In this document: positions 23,240-33,752 of the stretch, piece by piece
Numbering within the stretch: position 1 is the first letter of the stretch
Layout of the letters: each line of letters starts with the position of its first letter
NCBI GenBank assembly: GCA_948470475.1
Contig: OX419338.1
Span: forward strand, 13,750,572 to 13,814,571
From: Galaxea fascicularis
Taxonomy: Eukaryota > Cnidaria > Anthozoa > Scleractinia > Euphylliidae
Direction of reading: 5' to 3'
Length of the DNA stretch: 64,000 nucleotides
Position numbers and translations under genes: made by a program
Notes under the pieces: generated by a model
Database searches by the model: none
What the model was told of the DNA's origin: nothing
What the model saw: only the letters and a program-made list of their open reading frames with translations

Positions 23240-26200
23240 TTACAATGAACGTGGGGGAGGTAAGTCTGACATTAAAATTTTACGAGTAGCACGACATTGG
23301 GAATTTATTTTCCCCTTGATAAACCTCCAGGCTTTGTCCTTCTCTTCGCTGTTGCTTATTGGAAATTTAGTGAAAACTAATATTTTTAGTGAATTTAATT
23401 TAGTACTGTCGAGGCATTTTTTATCATGACTGCCATCAGTGTTACTTTCTGCAAGTTCCTCCCTACTGAAAAAATGTGGCAGAAGCTTCAAGGCACACAA
23501 GTGTCGTTGCGTTTCTGGCTTTGATAGGGCGTGTTGAATGGTCTTCACTCTGGTCGGTGTAACACACGTGCCTATCAACTCCTCGCCGACTTCCTGGGTA
23601 GCGCCTCCTTGTTTCGTAACAGATTGCACCTCTGTAGACTGGCTCTCCTCGCGAAGTCCATCCAGGGTATCATAATTTATGGTGGTTAGGTGTTGACGGT
23701 TCTGTTTTGATGGTTCATTGTTGTCGTCTACAGGGGTTTCATCATCATAATCGGGAATGACTGTGGCATTAAGCTGGTAAAAAAAGAGAAAACAATTTGT
23801 TAAAGCCCTAGTATTGTGATGGTGGCTGTCTGTGACTATATACATCGTAAAGTTAGTGTGAATTCGATTTTCGATTTTCACACCAGTCAAACTCAATAAA
23901 TGGAGCTCAGCAACCAAACTCCGACAATCGAACATAGGTCAATGGATTCCTTTACATGGTGTTTGGTGAATAAATTCGCATTAAGAAGCCTAGAAAAACT
24001 TGTTATTGATTTTCAACACCAGTTGTATGGTTGAAACTCCAGCCTCTAATTCGAAAGTCCAAACTCATCTGTTTACTGCATAACCAGTGAGCGTTAAAAG
24101 CAATTGACTTCTTTAGGTTAAACTGAGAATACATTTCTAGGGCGTCCGAAGGAACAACCTATCAAAATAACAATGAACTTCTTACCAAGTTACACTGATC
24201 ATGATTTTCAGCGGCCTTTCCCTCAAGTGCGTCAAGGCGCCTTTCAAGGTTGGAAACTGCTGAAATTGTGGCCATGCTCTCTCTAATTCCTGACACAGAG
24301 TCTTGTATTCGCTCCAGCAGCTGCAACAGTAATGCAAGTGTGAATTAGAGAAAATATATTTCACCCCAGTATACTTGTGCGTGTGTTTTTTCAACTAGAT
24401 GGAAGTTGCCAACAAAGAAATGTTTTCCGCTTTACTGTTCGCTTTTTGGGTGTCAAACCAATGATAAAGGAAATGAGTAAGCATTGTTAAGTAATCGTTT
24501 AGTGAAGTGAGCACGCGATCTATGAGCGAACACTTTATGAATTGTTAAGTAATATGACCGTAAGAAACATTACCTTAACAAAGTTTTCCTGCATTTCCAT
24601 CTGGTTCCTCAGAATTCGAGCATTCGCGGCTTCGATACTCTCTAATTTGTTTCTCAGTTCACGGCACTCGTCTGCTTTAGTGGCAAGCTGCTGGCGCAGA
24701 AGAGTGACGGGATCCTCTGGACGACGGTCACGGTCAGCACTGCTGGCATCATTCTGCTTTACTGCTGGCGTAACTGACTTTACCTTGGCCCTCTTTGCTT
24801 CTCGTTCAGACTTCCACTCCGAATTCCGCTTCTTCTGTTCAGCTAAAAATTTCTCGTAGGGATCTGAGGGACGTTCGGCTTCAGCGGGCTGAGACAAAGA
24901 ACACAATGTCATTAAAACATAAAACACTCTTTCTCTAAATATGGACTATTTCAGCGTTTGAATCATCCAATTGTGCCAAATAGAGCCAGAGATATCGAAT
25001 ACTTTTCGAAGCTCGCCGGCATGCCGTGAAATTTCAAAGACCTTTCTCAATTGTCTTGCCAGCGCGTGCCGAGAGCAAGCTTTTCCCTGTCAAAAATTAA
25101 ATGAATGTTAACGCCGCAACGTAAGAACTTCAATAAAACACTCTTTCTCTAAATCTGGACCATTTCGGCATTTGAATCATTCAATTGTGCCAAATAGAGC
25201 CAGAGATATCGAATACTTTTCGAAGCTCGCCGGCATGCCGTGAAATTTGAAAGACCTTTCTCAATTGTCTTGCGAGCGCGCACCGAGAGGAAACTTTTCC
25301 CTGTCAAAAATTAAAATGAATGTTAACGGCGCATCGTAAGCATTTTGATGAAACACTCTTTCTCTAAATATGGACTATTTCAGCATTTGAATCATCCAAT
25401 TGTGCCAAATAGAGCCAGAGATATCGAATACTTTTCGAAGCTCGCCGGCATGCCGTGAAATTTCAAAGACCTTTCTCAATTGTCTTGCCAGCGCGTGCCG
25501 AGAGCAAGCTTTTCCCTGTCAAAAATTAAATGAATGTTAACGGCACAACGTAAGAACTTCAATAAAACACTCTTTCTCTAAATCTGGACTATTTCAGCGT
25601 TTGAATCATCCAATTCTGCCAAATAGAACCAGAGATATCGAATACTTTTTTTTTAGTATTCGCGAATCCATATTCGTAATTTGCCGTGCGGAACTTATCT
25701 TTTGTTCGCAAAAGATTTGCAACGATATGATCTACGCACAAGTGTTTTCAAGTGTTTAATTTGCTTCAACACAAAACAAAGGCGACCTTCGCGAGAATAA
25801 GTGCTGCAGATAAAAACAAAATCATAGTCATACTTTTTCAGCAGACATTTTTAAACGTCTCTTGGATTTCGTGCTCGAATTACCTCACCAATCCCCGCTC
25901 GATTCTCAACGAAAGAGACAACTTGTTCGTTTCAACATTTTTATGGCCTCAGGACTAGTCACGTTTTCACAGCATCCACCTTTCCGAGTAAACTTCAGTT
26001 GTCTTTTCAAATTATATTGACAAGTGAAAGGATGAGATTTTTTGGCAAGACGGTAATCTCCTTTTACTTACTTCCTCTAATTCTGGGCGAAACCATTCTC
26101 GTTATGGACGAAACTCTCTATTCTGAACAGCAGCTTATAGGCGTGTGTATTCCTTCCAAGTTTAAATACAGTCCCGAAGAAAATTGAAGCCATAGGTAGG

Positions 26201-26757
26201 TACGGCTGGATTCATTTTGAAACAGCTTAGTTTCGTAAAGTTTTAGTTTCTCAAGTAGCAAACTCGAACAAAGTACTAGATTTGGATTTGTGGAATGCTA
26301 TGATCACACAACGGAATGACTTGACTTAAGGCGATCTGGCCATGAAACGAAATGAACGTTCAAGCAATATCCTCTATGAAGCACTATTTTGTAAATTTGT
26401 GTCGAGACAGTATAGAATGTTAACACTTGCTTACATTTTTGGCGCGTGGCACTTTTTTTGGAGGCTCGATGGCAGGCTCAGCAACTGTAGCCACTTCTTC
26501 AGTGTTCTCCGACTCTGGGACCATAGCAGCAGGTAAATGTTGTTTTGACCACTCTAAATCTTTAGCGTTAAGAACGTTCACATTATCTACAAGGAAAACG
26601 TGTATGTCCTTTAGTGATGGTAATAAGTGAATCGAAACTGAAGAATAGTGCGAATAAATACAACATAAATTTAAAAATTGACCAATCCAGACTTACCATC
26701 GAGAGCTAGGATCTCCGCTGCAACTATTTCTCCATCCCAGTTGACAGTTACCACCAT
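23240..26757 (-). CDS. BEN-domain protein, five exons, 398 aa
   Basis: Minus-strand exons 26757-26697, 26586-26435, 24888-24574, 24320-24186 and 23773-23240 join in phase with GT-AG introns and no internal stop. The protein begins MVVTVNWDGEIVAAEILALD. Residues 72-221 are charged and coiled-coil-like (EKFLAEQKKRNSEWKSEREA, and LRNKLESIEAANARI). Residues of about 311-387 form a BEN domain (LLPHFFSREELAESN, LDSTKLNSL, FTKFP, AWRFIKGKINSQCRATRK). BEN domains bind DNA or mediate protein contacts in chromatin factors. The gene lies within the 11 kb element and converges on the transposase candidate. It may therefore be an accessory factor of the element or a captured host gene. The start was chosen because the ATG gives a clean first exon with a consensus donor. 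Confidence 0.85.
24925..25652 (+). repeat. Tandem repeat, about 3.4 copies of a 214 bp unit
   Basis: CACTCTTTCTCTAAAT recurs at 24925, 25139, 25354 and 25568, giving spacings of 214, 215 and 214. The last copy is truncated near 25652. It lies inside the long second intron of the BEN-domain gene and is nearly identical between copies. Confidence 0.9.
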
Positions 26758-27918
26758 TTTCAGCGATTATACGAGTTGGTGCGATTCCGGTTTTTAACTC
26801 TTGCACGAAGTAAAACAATGCATTTGATGGACGCTTGCTCTGTTTACACAACTGTCTGATAGACATGATCTCTGATGGCAAGCAATGGCAAGTGATAAAG
26901 AGCGACGGTACGACTAGTGTGCAAATTGTTCGCTACTTTGAGCCATTTTATACAGTTTAATAGCATTGGGCGGATCGAAATTCCACAGTTTTAATTGGAC
27001 AAATGTTTTCAAATTAGCATATGAATTGTTCACACGACTTTGTGTTTGCATCTGTAATGAGTGGATATAAAAGAGAAAATAATTTTCTTCGTTGAGCTTT
27101 TTCAAATTGTATAAAGATTAGCGGTTGTTCAAAGTTGGCTGTGTTAATAGTGGATCGTGAACACTTAAAAAACAACAACTAAAGTGCTGGTTATCACGAG
27201 ACCAACAACAAAGCATTTTTGCGATATTTTGTAAATTGAGTTTTTTCACGCAGTTCATTCACGTGTGCGCAAGTTAGTGATAATGTAATGAATGCGCTTG
27301 TCCTTTTTCCACATGATCAATTATGATATCGACAGACTTTGAACTTGTGAGCTTTTTTCGGCACGACTCAAATCACGCTTAAATCAGTGCATAATTAAAG
27401 ACAAACACCGCCTTACAATAACATAACTTGTGAGTGCCAAAGCGGATGTGCGAAACACACAACTTTGTTAAGCCGCCGTGAGGTTCGATTTCAAATCTCT
27501 GCCGTGTCAAAACAATTTTTTCCCGGGAAAAGAGAAACGGTGAATGAAGATGATGGCCGTAAAGACCTCTTCTGCACAGCCGGAAAAATGTCTGCGTTCG
27601 CACTGTATTTTTTCACATGCAGGCTACGAGCAAGCCGACAGCCTTTTCCCACGGGAGATTGTTTATTTAAACAGACGCCTTGAATACTGTGAGCGAGATC
27701 AGAACATGTACGGGAAACTTGTTGAAAAGGCTACTGTGCATCGATAATCGAATATTACAAAAGCAAAGATGAATATAAGCTAAGGAGCAGGGAAATAACC
27801 GTCACTATTCATGAGATGGTGAATGTAAACACCAAGTAATGCTTACAAACTCCGTGATGTTTAGCAAGTTGCTCGTTAGAACTGGACCAATTTTGTTGAC
27901 AGATGACATTTTGTTATT
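26758..27918. other. Non-coding right part of the 11 kb element
   Basis: This is the presumed 5' region of the BEN-domain gene followed by AT-rich sequence. An open frame of 67 codons at 27544-27747 has no recognised domain. No RNA gene was seen. Confidence 0.45.
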
Positions 27919-28262
27919 CTAAACGGATAGCTCGAGCCGTTCAAACGGATGAATAAAAAAATTAAAGGTAACCTTTGTCGTCTGCCGTAAACGTCATGCT
28001 TTAACTCTCTATAAATGTTTTTTGAACGGATAGCTCGAGCCGTTCGAACGGATGACAATATTTTCTGAACGGATAGATCAAGCCGTTCAAACGGATGACA
28101 ATATTTTTTGAACGGATAGCTCGGGCCGTTCGAACGGATGACAATATTTTCTGAACAGATAGCTCGAGCCGTTCGAACGGATGACAAAATTTTTTGAATG
28201 GATGGCTCGAGCCGTTCAAACGGTATCTCAGCCCGTTCGAACGGCTAATCGTTAGGAACGTT
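27919..28262. repeat. Right subterminal GAACGG / CCGTTC array
   Basis: Units reading GAACGGATAGCTCGAGCCG followed by TTCGAACGGATGACAATATT repeat about six times. They contain the palindrome CCGTTCGAACGG, so the core is present on both strands, unlike the mostly direct left array. Confidence 0.9.
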
Positions 28263-28304
28263 TTCGAGTGAGAGGTCACATATGGGATCGTTTAACCTAG
28301 TTCC

Positions 28305-29369
28305 GATGAAAGATTCAAGAAAACGTTTAGGATCTCACGTACAACATTCCAGTTTATACTGCAACGAATCAGACATGTTCTAGATAGAGATACTGTGACC
28401 GAAGAGCCAATATCCCCAGAATTCAGGTTGGCCATTGCTCTGTATCGTTCATCAAGGGGAGATTACTATCATACGATAGCAGAAATGACGGGACTGGGGG
28501 TGTCAACTGTGTGTACAATTGTCAATGAAGTCACACATGCAATTGTGGACAACATGTGGGATGAATGTGTTGGCCAGCAACTGCCAAAGAGTGAGGAACA
28601 ATTTAAGGAGAAGATAGTTTATATGGAGGAACAGTGGCAATTTTGTTGTTGTTGGGCTGCAGTTGATGGATGCCATTTACCTATCAAATGCCCGCCTGGG
28701 AATTTTTCTTGTAAGGAATACCACAAGTTCAAAAACTTCTATTCAATAGTGTTAATGGCAATGGTGGACTCCAACTACAGATTTGTTTGGGGAACCTGTG
28801 GTTTTCCAGGCAATTCTCATGATGCTGTAATATTTCAATCATCAAAGCTGTACTCTGATACAAGAGAAGGCACCTTTATTCCTGAGATAAGTAAGGATGT
28901 CAAAGGAGTACAAGTACCTCCAGTTTTACTTGAAGATTCTGCTTTTCCTTTATCTTCTTGGCTTATGAAGCCATACACAAATGCAGTCCCAACACCAAAA
29001 CAGTACAACTTTAATTGCAGACTGAGTCGGGCAAGGATGGTCACTGAAGAGGCCTTTGGGCAACTCAAAGGTAGATGGCGCATACTGCTGAGGAAATGTG
29101 AAAGTAGCACAAGTGAACTGAAAATAGCAGCCCTTGCATGTTTAGTACTTCACAACATTTGTATTGATCTTGGAGATACATTGCCAAGTAAATTGGACTT
29201 GACAATTGACCTGGTCACCAATCAGAGATGCAGTAGGGCGAAGGTAAGGGAACTGCTTCAAATGAGGGAATGTGAGAAGATCAGAGACACTTGCTATCAA
29301 GGTTTACTTGTTCGAGATCCTCTTGCTGAGAAATTTTGGTTAGAGAAAGAAACTGGTATCATCAAGTAA
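28305..29369 (+). pseudogene. Harbinger (HARBI1-like, DDE_Tnp_4) transposase, catalytic part open
   Basis: An open frame from the GAT codon at 28305 to a TAA at 29369 covers the helical lead-in (ERFKKTFRISRTTFQF, TVTEEPISPEFRLAIAL) and the full catalytic region. AAVDGCHLPIKCP gives the first D, LLEDSAFPL the second D, and TEEAFGQLKGRWR the E. This is the DDE triad of PIF/Harbinger nucleases. Upstream, the last residues of the split 5' part (GSFNLVP) are in another frame, with about ten bases apparently deleted. The gene is therefore broken by that indel and by the 11 kb insertion, although the 355-codon 3' part has no stop. The partner Myb/SANT-like gene of Harbinger elements is not seen nearby. 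Confidence 0.85.
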
Positions 29370-29789
29370 ACAGACCTAAACTGGGTTTTAAGTTTATTCA
29401 TCTATCATACAGTACTTATACAGTACTTCTACCAAAGTAGATGTAACAGTGATTACACTTCATGAAAGAAGTGTGTTGAGTTATGACATGTAGGAATCAC
29501 AGAGGATGTAAGATGAGGCACAAGGATTGTCAAAAAATTTGTTTTATTATGTGTAAGGCATTAATTTTGATAGGTAGGAAGACTTGTTATCATGTGAAAT
29601 GATATGGATGAAGAACTGGGTGGCAATCAAATTTCACTCCTAGCTGTCTAAACAACTGGTTGTAAGAAATAGTTCTTGAAAACTCCTCCTGTATCACAAC
29701 CTTCATTTTTACCTTCTCAAACTCATTAATTATTCATGCACTGATGACCCAATCAGATAATAATAATAATAATAACAATATGGCAAGTC
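29370..29789. other. Intergenic, no gene seen
   Basis: AT-rich sequence with a short TAA/AAT microsatellite near 29759-29776. No Harbinger right terminal repeat was recognised here. Confidence 0.5.
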
Positions 29790-30001
29790 AATTTTTTTGG
29801 TTCATATGTTCCCGTGAAAGATATGTAAGTGAATGATACATATGAAAGAAATCATATGTGAACTGCGGATATGAAATAAAGTAAAGAATGATCGTCGCAG
29901 TTGTGATGGCAATTTTTACAATTGAGTAAAGAAGCTTGAAAAAAATTCAGGACTTCAACGGGACTTTAACCGGTGACCTTGCGATTCCGGTGCGATGCTC
30001 T

Positions 30002-30036
<35 letters not shown>

Positions 30037-30240
30037 AGGTCAATTTTTTTGGTTCAGATGTTCCCATGAATGATGCATATGAAGGAAATCATATGTGAAC
30101 TGCGGTTATGAAATCAAGTAAAGAATGATCGTTGCAGTTGTGATAGGCGTCGAATGATCGTTGCGAGGTCACAGGTTCAAGTCCTGTTGAAGTCCTGAAT
30201 TTTTTTCAGGCTTCTTTACTCAATTGTAAAAATTGCAATC
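29790..30240. repeat. tRNA-derived SINE, rearranged double copy
   Basis: The minus strand from about 30022 reads GGCTTCATAGCTCAGTTGG followed by TAGAGCA, a pol III A box in tRNA context. A degenerate B box (GGTTAAAGTCC) follows, then a tail with GAATTTTTTTCA. The body TTTTTTTGGTTCA to GATCGT-CGCAGTTGTGAT occurs twice in direct orientation (about 29795-29920 and 30041-30145). The second copy ends in an inverted tail on the plus strand with a better B box (GGTTCAAGTCC). This resembles tRNA-like SINEs common in corals. It is not a functional tRNA gene, because the acceptor stems do not pair and the sequence runs on into the SINE body. Confidence 0.75.
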
Positions 30241-30791
30241 ACAAATTGGGTGGGGGTGAGTAGCACGCTTCCCAAAACCCTTACCCTATTTATGACAAAA
30301 GTCTGCGATTTCCCTACTCTCTTTATGATCTGACAAAAAAATTGGATCCCCAATTTATGACCATTGCTACTGGGACAGTTGAAGGGCTTTTGTTAATGGT
30401 CTTATCGATGGATCGATGGAGATGTAAAAGGAACTTTTTCGAAAAGAAAATACCCAGTTGAAAATCGATACCCTATTTATGATCAAAACTGCTGAAAAAC
30501 CATACTCTTTGGGGCCGCACATGCCTATATAGGCCATATAAGGGAGTTATCTCCCAGTTCCAGGTATATGACAGGCTTTGTATCAACAGAATCACAGGGT
30601 AACGTCAGGGCTATGTTAATATCCGTTACCAGTCCACTCCAACCCCCTTTCCCCTCTTTTGGAATATCCTTCATTTTACTTTTTATTTTAGCTCTTCACA
30701 TTTTCAAAGTAATAAGTTAAATTGCATCGTACAAACATCTATTTAACGAAATCAATAAACGTTCAAAAACACTACTCACCAACTTGTGGCC
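30241..30791. other. Intergenic with repeated CCCTATTTATGA motif
   Basis: The motif CCCTATTTATGA occurs near 30283 and 30472, with related CTCTTTATGA and CCAATTTATGA copies between them. This suggests an old MITE or degraded repeat. No gene was seen. Confidence 0.4.
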
Positions 30792-31150
30792 TCACGTTTG
30801 TCCTCTCCGTCGTTGTCCATTTTGTCTCCTCGTCCACTGCTTGTTTTCTCTCTTTGCCCACTGCTTCTTGTCTCTACTAGTCCACTTTTTGTTTTCATTC
30901 CTTGTCCGCTGTTTTGCTATCTCCTCTTGTCCGTTGTATGTACTGCCTCCTTCTTCCTTCTCACAAGAGATGCAATATCCCACTGCCTTTCCGGATACCC
31001 AGCCAGGGGTTCCCTCATTGTCTTTAAACACAGAGCAACGGTTACAAACAGAGTGACCACATTTTATGCAGGAATATTTTGTTGTGGCAAAACACAATAA
31101 CACTTGTCTTCATCCGGCACGACCGTAAACTTTTTCCGCCAAGCCGCCAT
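30792..31150 (-). pseudogene. Small Cys-rich zinc-binding-like protein, frame broken near the N terminus
   Basis: The minus strand from 31103 to 30792 is open and encodes a compact cysteine motif: CIKCGHSVCNRC followed after about 20 residues by GYCISC, then a very basic tail (KKWTSRDKKQWAKRENKQW). Such C-x2-C, C-x2-C, C-x2-C spacing suggests a zinc fold. An ATG in good context at 31150 (AAGATGGCGGC) starts MAAWRKKFTVVPDEDKCYC in a neighbouring frame, which would enter the Cys domain after a one-base shift near 31095. The gene is therefore either frameshifted or spliced in a way I cannot resolve. I do not recognise the family with certainty. Confidence 0.45.
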
Positions 31151-31973
31151 CTTTTTTCACCTTTGTTGCCTCTGATGCGCATGCTTCATGCAACAGAAGG
31201 GGGTTCTGGGATCAAAAAATGCATTATAATAATTTATGCATTAGGTTCGGTGCATGAAAAATTCGACATTTGAATCAGAGTCGCTGCGTAGTCGAACTGA
31301 CTGACTGGCCATGTTTATTTTATGAGCCATTTAATTCATCACGATTTTGAGTATTTCTCTTTATGGTCATTTGTTGTTCCTGGCACCTGGGTCACACTAA
31401 CAATCACTGTCATCACTAGCGACATGAGGTCGGACAAGACAGCAAATCGAATCAAATGTGTTTCTCAGAAGTAATCGATTTGGTTTACACACTTGAATGC
31501 CCTACAATGGAAGAGTAAACTCACATGTACTGTATAATGATCACTAAACTTTGTTAAGTCGTAACTTGAGGATTTCTTGACCTTTCGTGAAAAAGTACAG
31601 AGAAGATCAAAGATGTCAAGAACCGGGATCGAAGGTCATCGAAGAGCACGTGCGCTGTTACCTGCTATGATCTATGCTTTCGGTGATGTGACATGGCAGC
31701 CCGTGTGTGGGTTTCAAGGTCGTTGAATAAATAACACATTACGTCACCTTTTGTCGGTATATGACGGTGACAGACAACGTTTTTAATTTGTTTTCGAATC
31801 AATATCAAAGACAATTGACAGACATATGAGTCATATGAGAACATTGCCATCTGGAAATTTTAGAAATTTTTGTGCTGACGTGTATCCGCATTTGTGTGCC
31901 CGTGCACTGAAGAAAAAGAGGTGCATAAACAACCGGAAATTATTTCATGCATCACGTTTAATTCAGCTCTTCG
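31151..31973. other. Intergenic, no gene seen
   Basis: No open frame or repeat that I can support. Confidence 0.5.
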
Positions 31974-32234
31974 TTCACGGCTCACATTGAAGTCAAAAAT
32001 TGCGTTCACGCGCACGGGTTTAGGTTCCATAAAAACGACCTTCCTATTCTGGCAGAGGTTTTAGAGATCGCTGACCAGTTCATCTTGGAACAAAGAAGCG
32101 TTGTGTTTAAATTCAACCCTTCCGATCTTTGCAAGTTGAATGAAATAATCATAAACATTGGAACAATTCTTGTGGTAAAACCTCATGAACAAAGAGCTTT
32201 CTTCGAGGCATTTAGAAAGTACAATGTAGTTTAA
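31974..32234 (+). other. Possible terminal exon ending at the TTAA insertion site
   Basis: After a possible acceptor (CGTTTAATTCAG), a frame of about 86 codons runs without a stop (HGFRFHKNDLPILAEVLEIA, later LNEIIINIGTILVVKPHEQR) to a TAA that overlaps the TTAA flanking the second element. Amino-acid composition looks protein-like, and the RFHKNDLP stretch vaguely recalls the start of some Harbinger-type proteins. I could not find upstream exons. Because the TTAA is duplicated from the target, the stop existed before the insertion. Confidence 0.35.
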
Positions 32235-32389
32235 GGTATTCCTGGAGGATGCGGTGACCTTTTGCAGTCGTGCTGTAATTCCCATATCTTAAAGATTATA
32301 ACTAGAGAAATCTCCCTGCCAAGTTTTATGAATGAAGGACTTTCCGTTTGGAAGATAAAAGCAAGAGAAGTTTGGTTTCCAAGGAACAA

Positions 32390-32402
32390 TTTCGCGGCAA
32401 AA
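32390..32402 (+). promoter_or_regulatory. E2F-like site upstream of the accessory gene, copy 2
   Basis: TTTCGCGGCAAAA lies about 121 bp upstream of the ATG at 32523. That is nearly the same distance as the TTTCCCGCGAAA site in copy 1 (122 bp). It is one core base away from the copy 1 version. Confidence 0.45.
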
Positions 32403-32522
32403 TCGAGGCATGATACCGCATTTAGAGGTGTTTGTGGCTGGTGTAGAGATTGTCACACCTACCTTGTTGACAGATCCATCAAGCAAAATCTCTGGACAGA
32501 GCAACATGAAACCATCTTCTCC

Positions 32523-33752
32523 ATGGACTCTCGCCGTGAAAGTGTGCTTGATGTGCTCGACTCTGCTTTCGAAGAACACGGGTAAATAAGTATTTTTTCA
32601 GCTGAGTTCTCTTTTACATCACATTGAAAGGATAGCCGTACACAACTGATGCTGTTTTGCCTTGTAGTTTCCACTGTACGCCTCCCGGACTGAAAAGCCT
32701 GCTTCAGCAATTTGGGAAAAATCCGGGAGAAAGTGCGGAAAGGGCTCAAAAGCGCTTCTACAGACGTTTATTTGGAATCCTGTGGGTAAGAATCTGCCTT
32801 TGGTTGTTTGTTTTGATAGATAAACTTCAGTGCTGTCCTTTTATTCATTGTTCCAGCCCATCCCAATTGCGTTTGTGAGATTCCCCACTACCATGCGGTA
32901 TGAAGTTTAGAAAAGGTGGCACAAGGCCGATAGTCTATTTCTATTGTTGCTTTCTCAAAAATGCACTGCAGAATAGTGGAGTTTCATCGAAATGATGGAA
33001 GAAAAAGAAACTTTTGTGACATAATTGAAACGTCAAATGATATCTGGAAAAAAATTGAGTTTTCCATCACCAATTTGAACTCATGGTGTCAATTTGTCTA
33101 TTTTTTCTCAACAGTTTGGAAACCACGTGGGAAGGGGCAGGTTTCGGGGGAAAAGTCTCCCCACTTACGTCTACCCTGAGTGTGTGAAAACCGTAATCCA
33201 GGAGATTCTCGAAGATAACGTGAGGGATTACCAGGATCCGCATGGGCAAATGGTAGGTGTGACCTATCACGTAACTAGTTGAGTTACAATCACAGGGGCC
33301 AGTTATTCCGGTTCAAATTCAAATCCCTAGTTTAAAATGTTATCCCCACCACTCCATTTGATAGTTATAAAGAGGAAGAATATACAGTTATCCAAAGTGG
33401 ACTCACAGTAATAACTAGACGATATATGTTAGTGCAATTTTTGGGCAGTGATTCCAACCACTCAGAGGAAACAAGCGAGTCTTACTTGTGGCCAGATATA
33501 CACATTGCAACTTGATAAATATCTGCCCTGTGCTTCAGTCTGGAGGGATAGACTTCTAAAAGGGATGAAACTATAGTGAGAATGTGTTTTGTGACATCAT
33601 GCAAATGTGGGTGTACATTTTTCATTTCAAAGCTGACATCACTTTGCACTTGCAAAGCAATCATTTTTTGATTATGCTTATTTCTTTCTCCCAAGGTTTA
33701 TCAAGTGACAGTCAGAGACCTTGCTGAAGCAAAGTGGCCAGCCACGCATTGA
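32523..33752 (+). CDS. Small accessory protein of the TTAA element, four exons, 123 aa, intact
   Basis: Exons 32523-32581, 32668-32785, 33115-33252 and 33696-33752 join in phase with GT-AG introns. The product begins MDSRRESVLDVLDSAFEEHG, continues AQKRFYRRLFGILW and FRGKSLPTYVYPEC, and ends LAEAKWPATH. Exons 2-4 have exactly the lengths seen in copy 1 (118, 138 and 57), and every residue block aligns without gaps apart from two extra residues at the N terminus. The gene is open although the transposase in the same element is dead. This could mean recent decay, mobilisation in trans, or a role of its own. The function is unknown. Confidence 0.85.

Larger units (their letters stand above)
17195..28280 (+). 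mobile_element. 11.1 kb two-gene DNA transposon with subterminal GAACGG arrays
   Basis: The left end TGTGACCTCTCACGCAAAAA (17195) is repeated inverted at the right end, where the minus strand reads TGTGACCTCTCACTCGAAAA from 28280. Both continue into ACGTTCCTNACG. The flanking dinucleotide is TA on both sides. Because the flank reads ATAT on each side, a four-base ATAT duplication with GTGACC termini is equally possible. Inside each end lies a 340 bp array of GAACGG-type motifs, typical of transposase-binding subterminal repeats. Contents are a DUF7869-like gene (+, 19767-21520), a BEN-domain gene (-, 26757-23240), a nested MITE and several tandem repeats. Superfamily is not assigned. It sits inside Harbinger coding sequence, so it is younger than that element. 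Confidence 0.85.
16786..29369 (+). mobile_element. PIF/Harbinger-like element, interrupted by an 11 kb insertion
   Basis: A terminal-repeat-like start (GGCCCAGTTCAAACGTCGAA, near 16788) is followed by a leader and the 5' coding part up to about 17195. The 3' coding part resumes at 28283. The two parts are separated exactly by the element 17195-28280. Excising that element and one ATAT copy restores the open reading across the junction (PVYNRSCRRFPRN joined to GSFNLV). I did not find the matching right terminal repeat between 29370 and 32230, so the right end is truncated, too diverged, or elsewhere. The end given is the transposase stop codon. Confidence 0.7.

Noticed and set aside
29950..30025. 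Possible tRNA gene on the minus strand (A box, B box)
   Set aside because: The B box is degenerate, a cloverleaf acceptor stem cannot be formed, and the sequence continues into a SINE body and tail.
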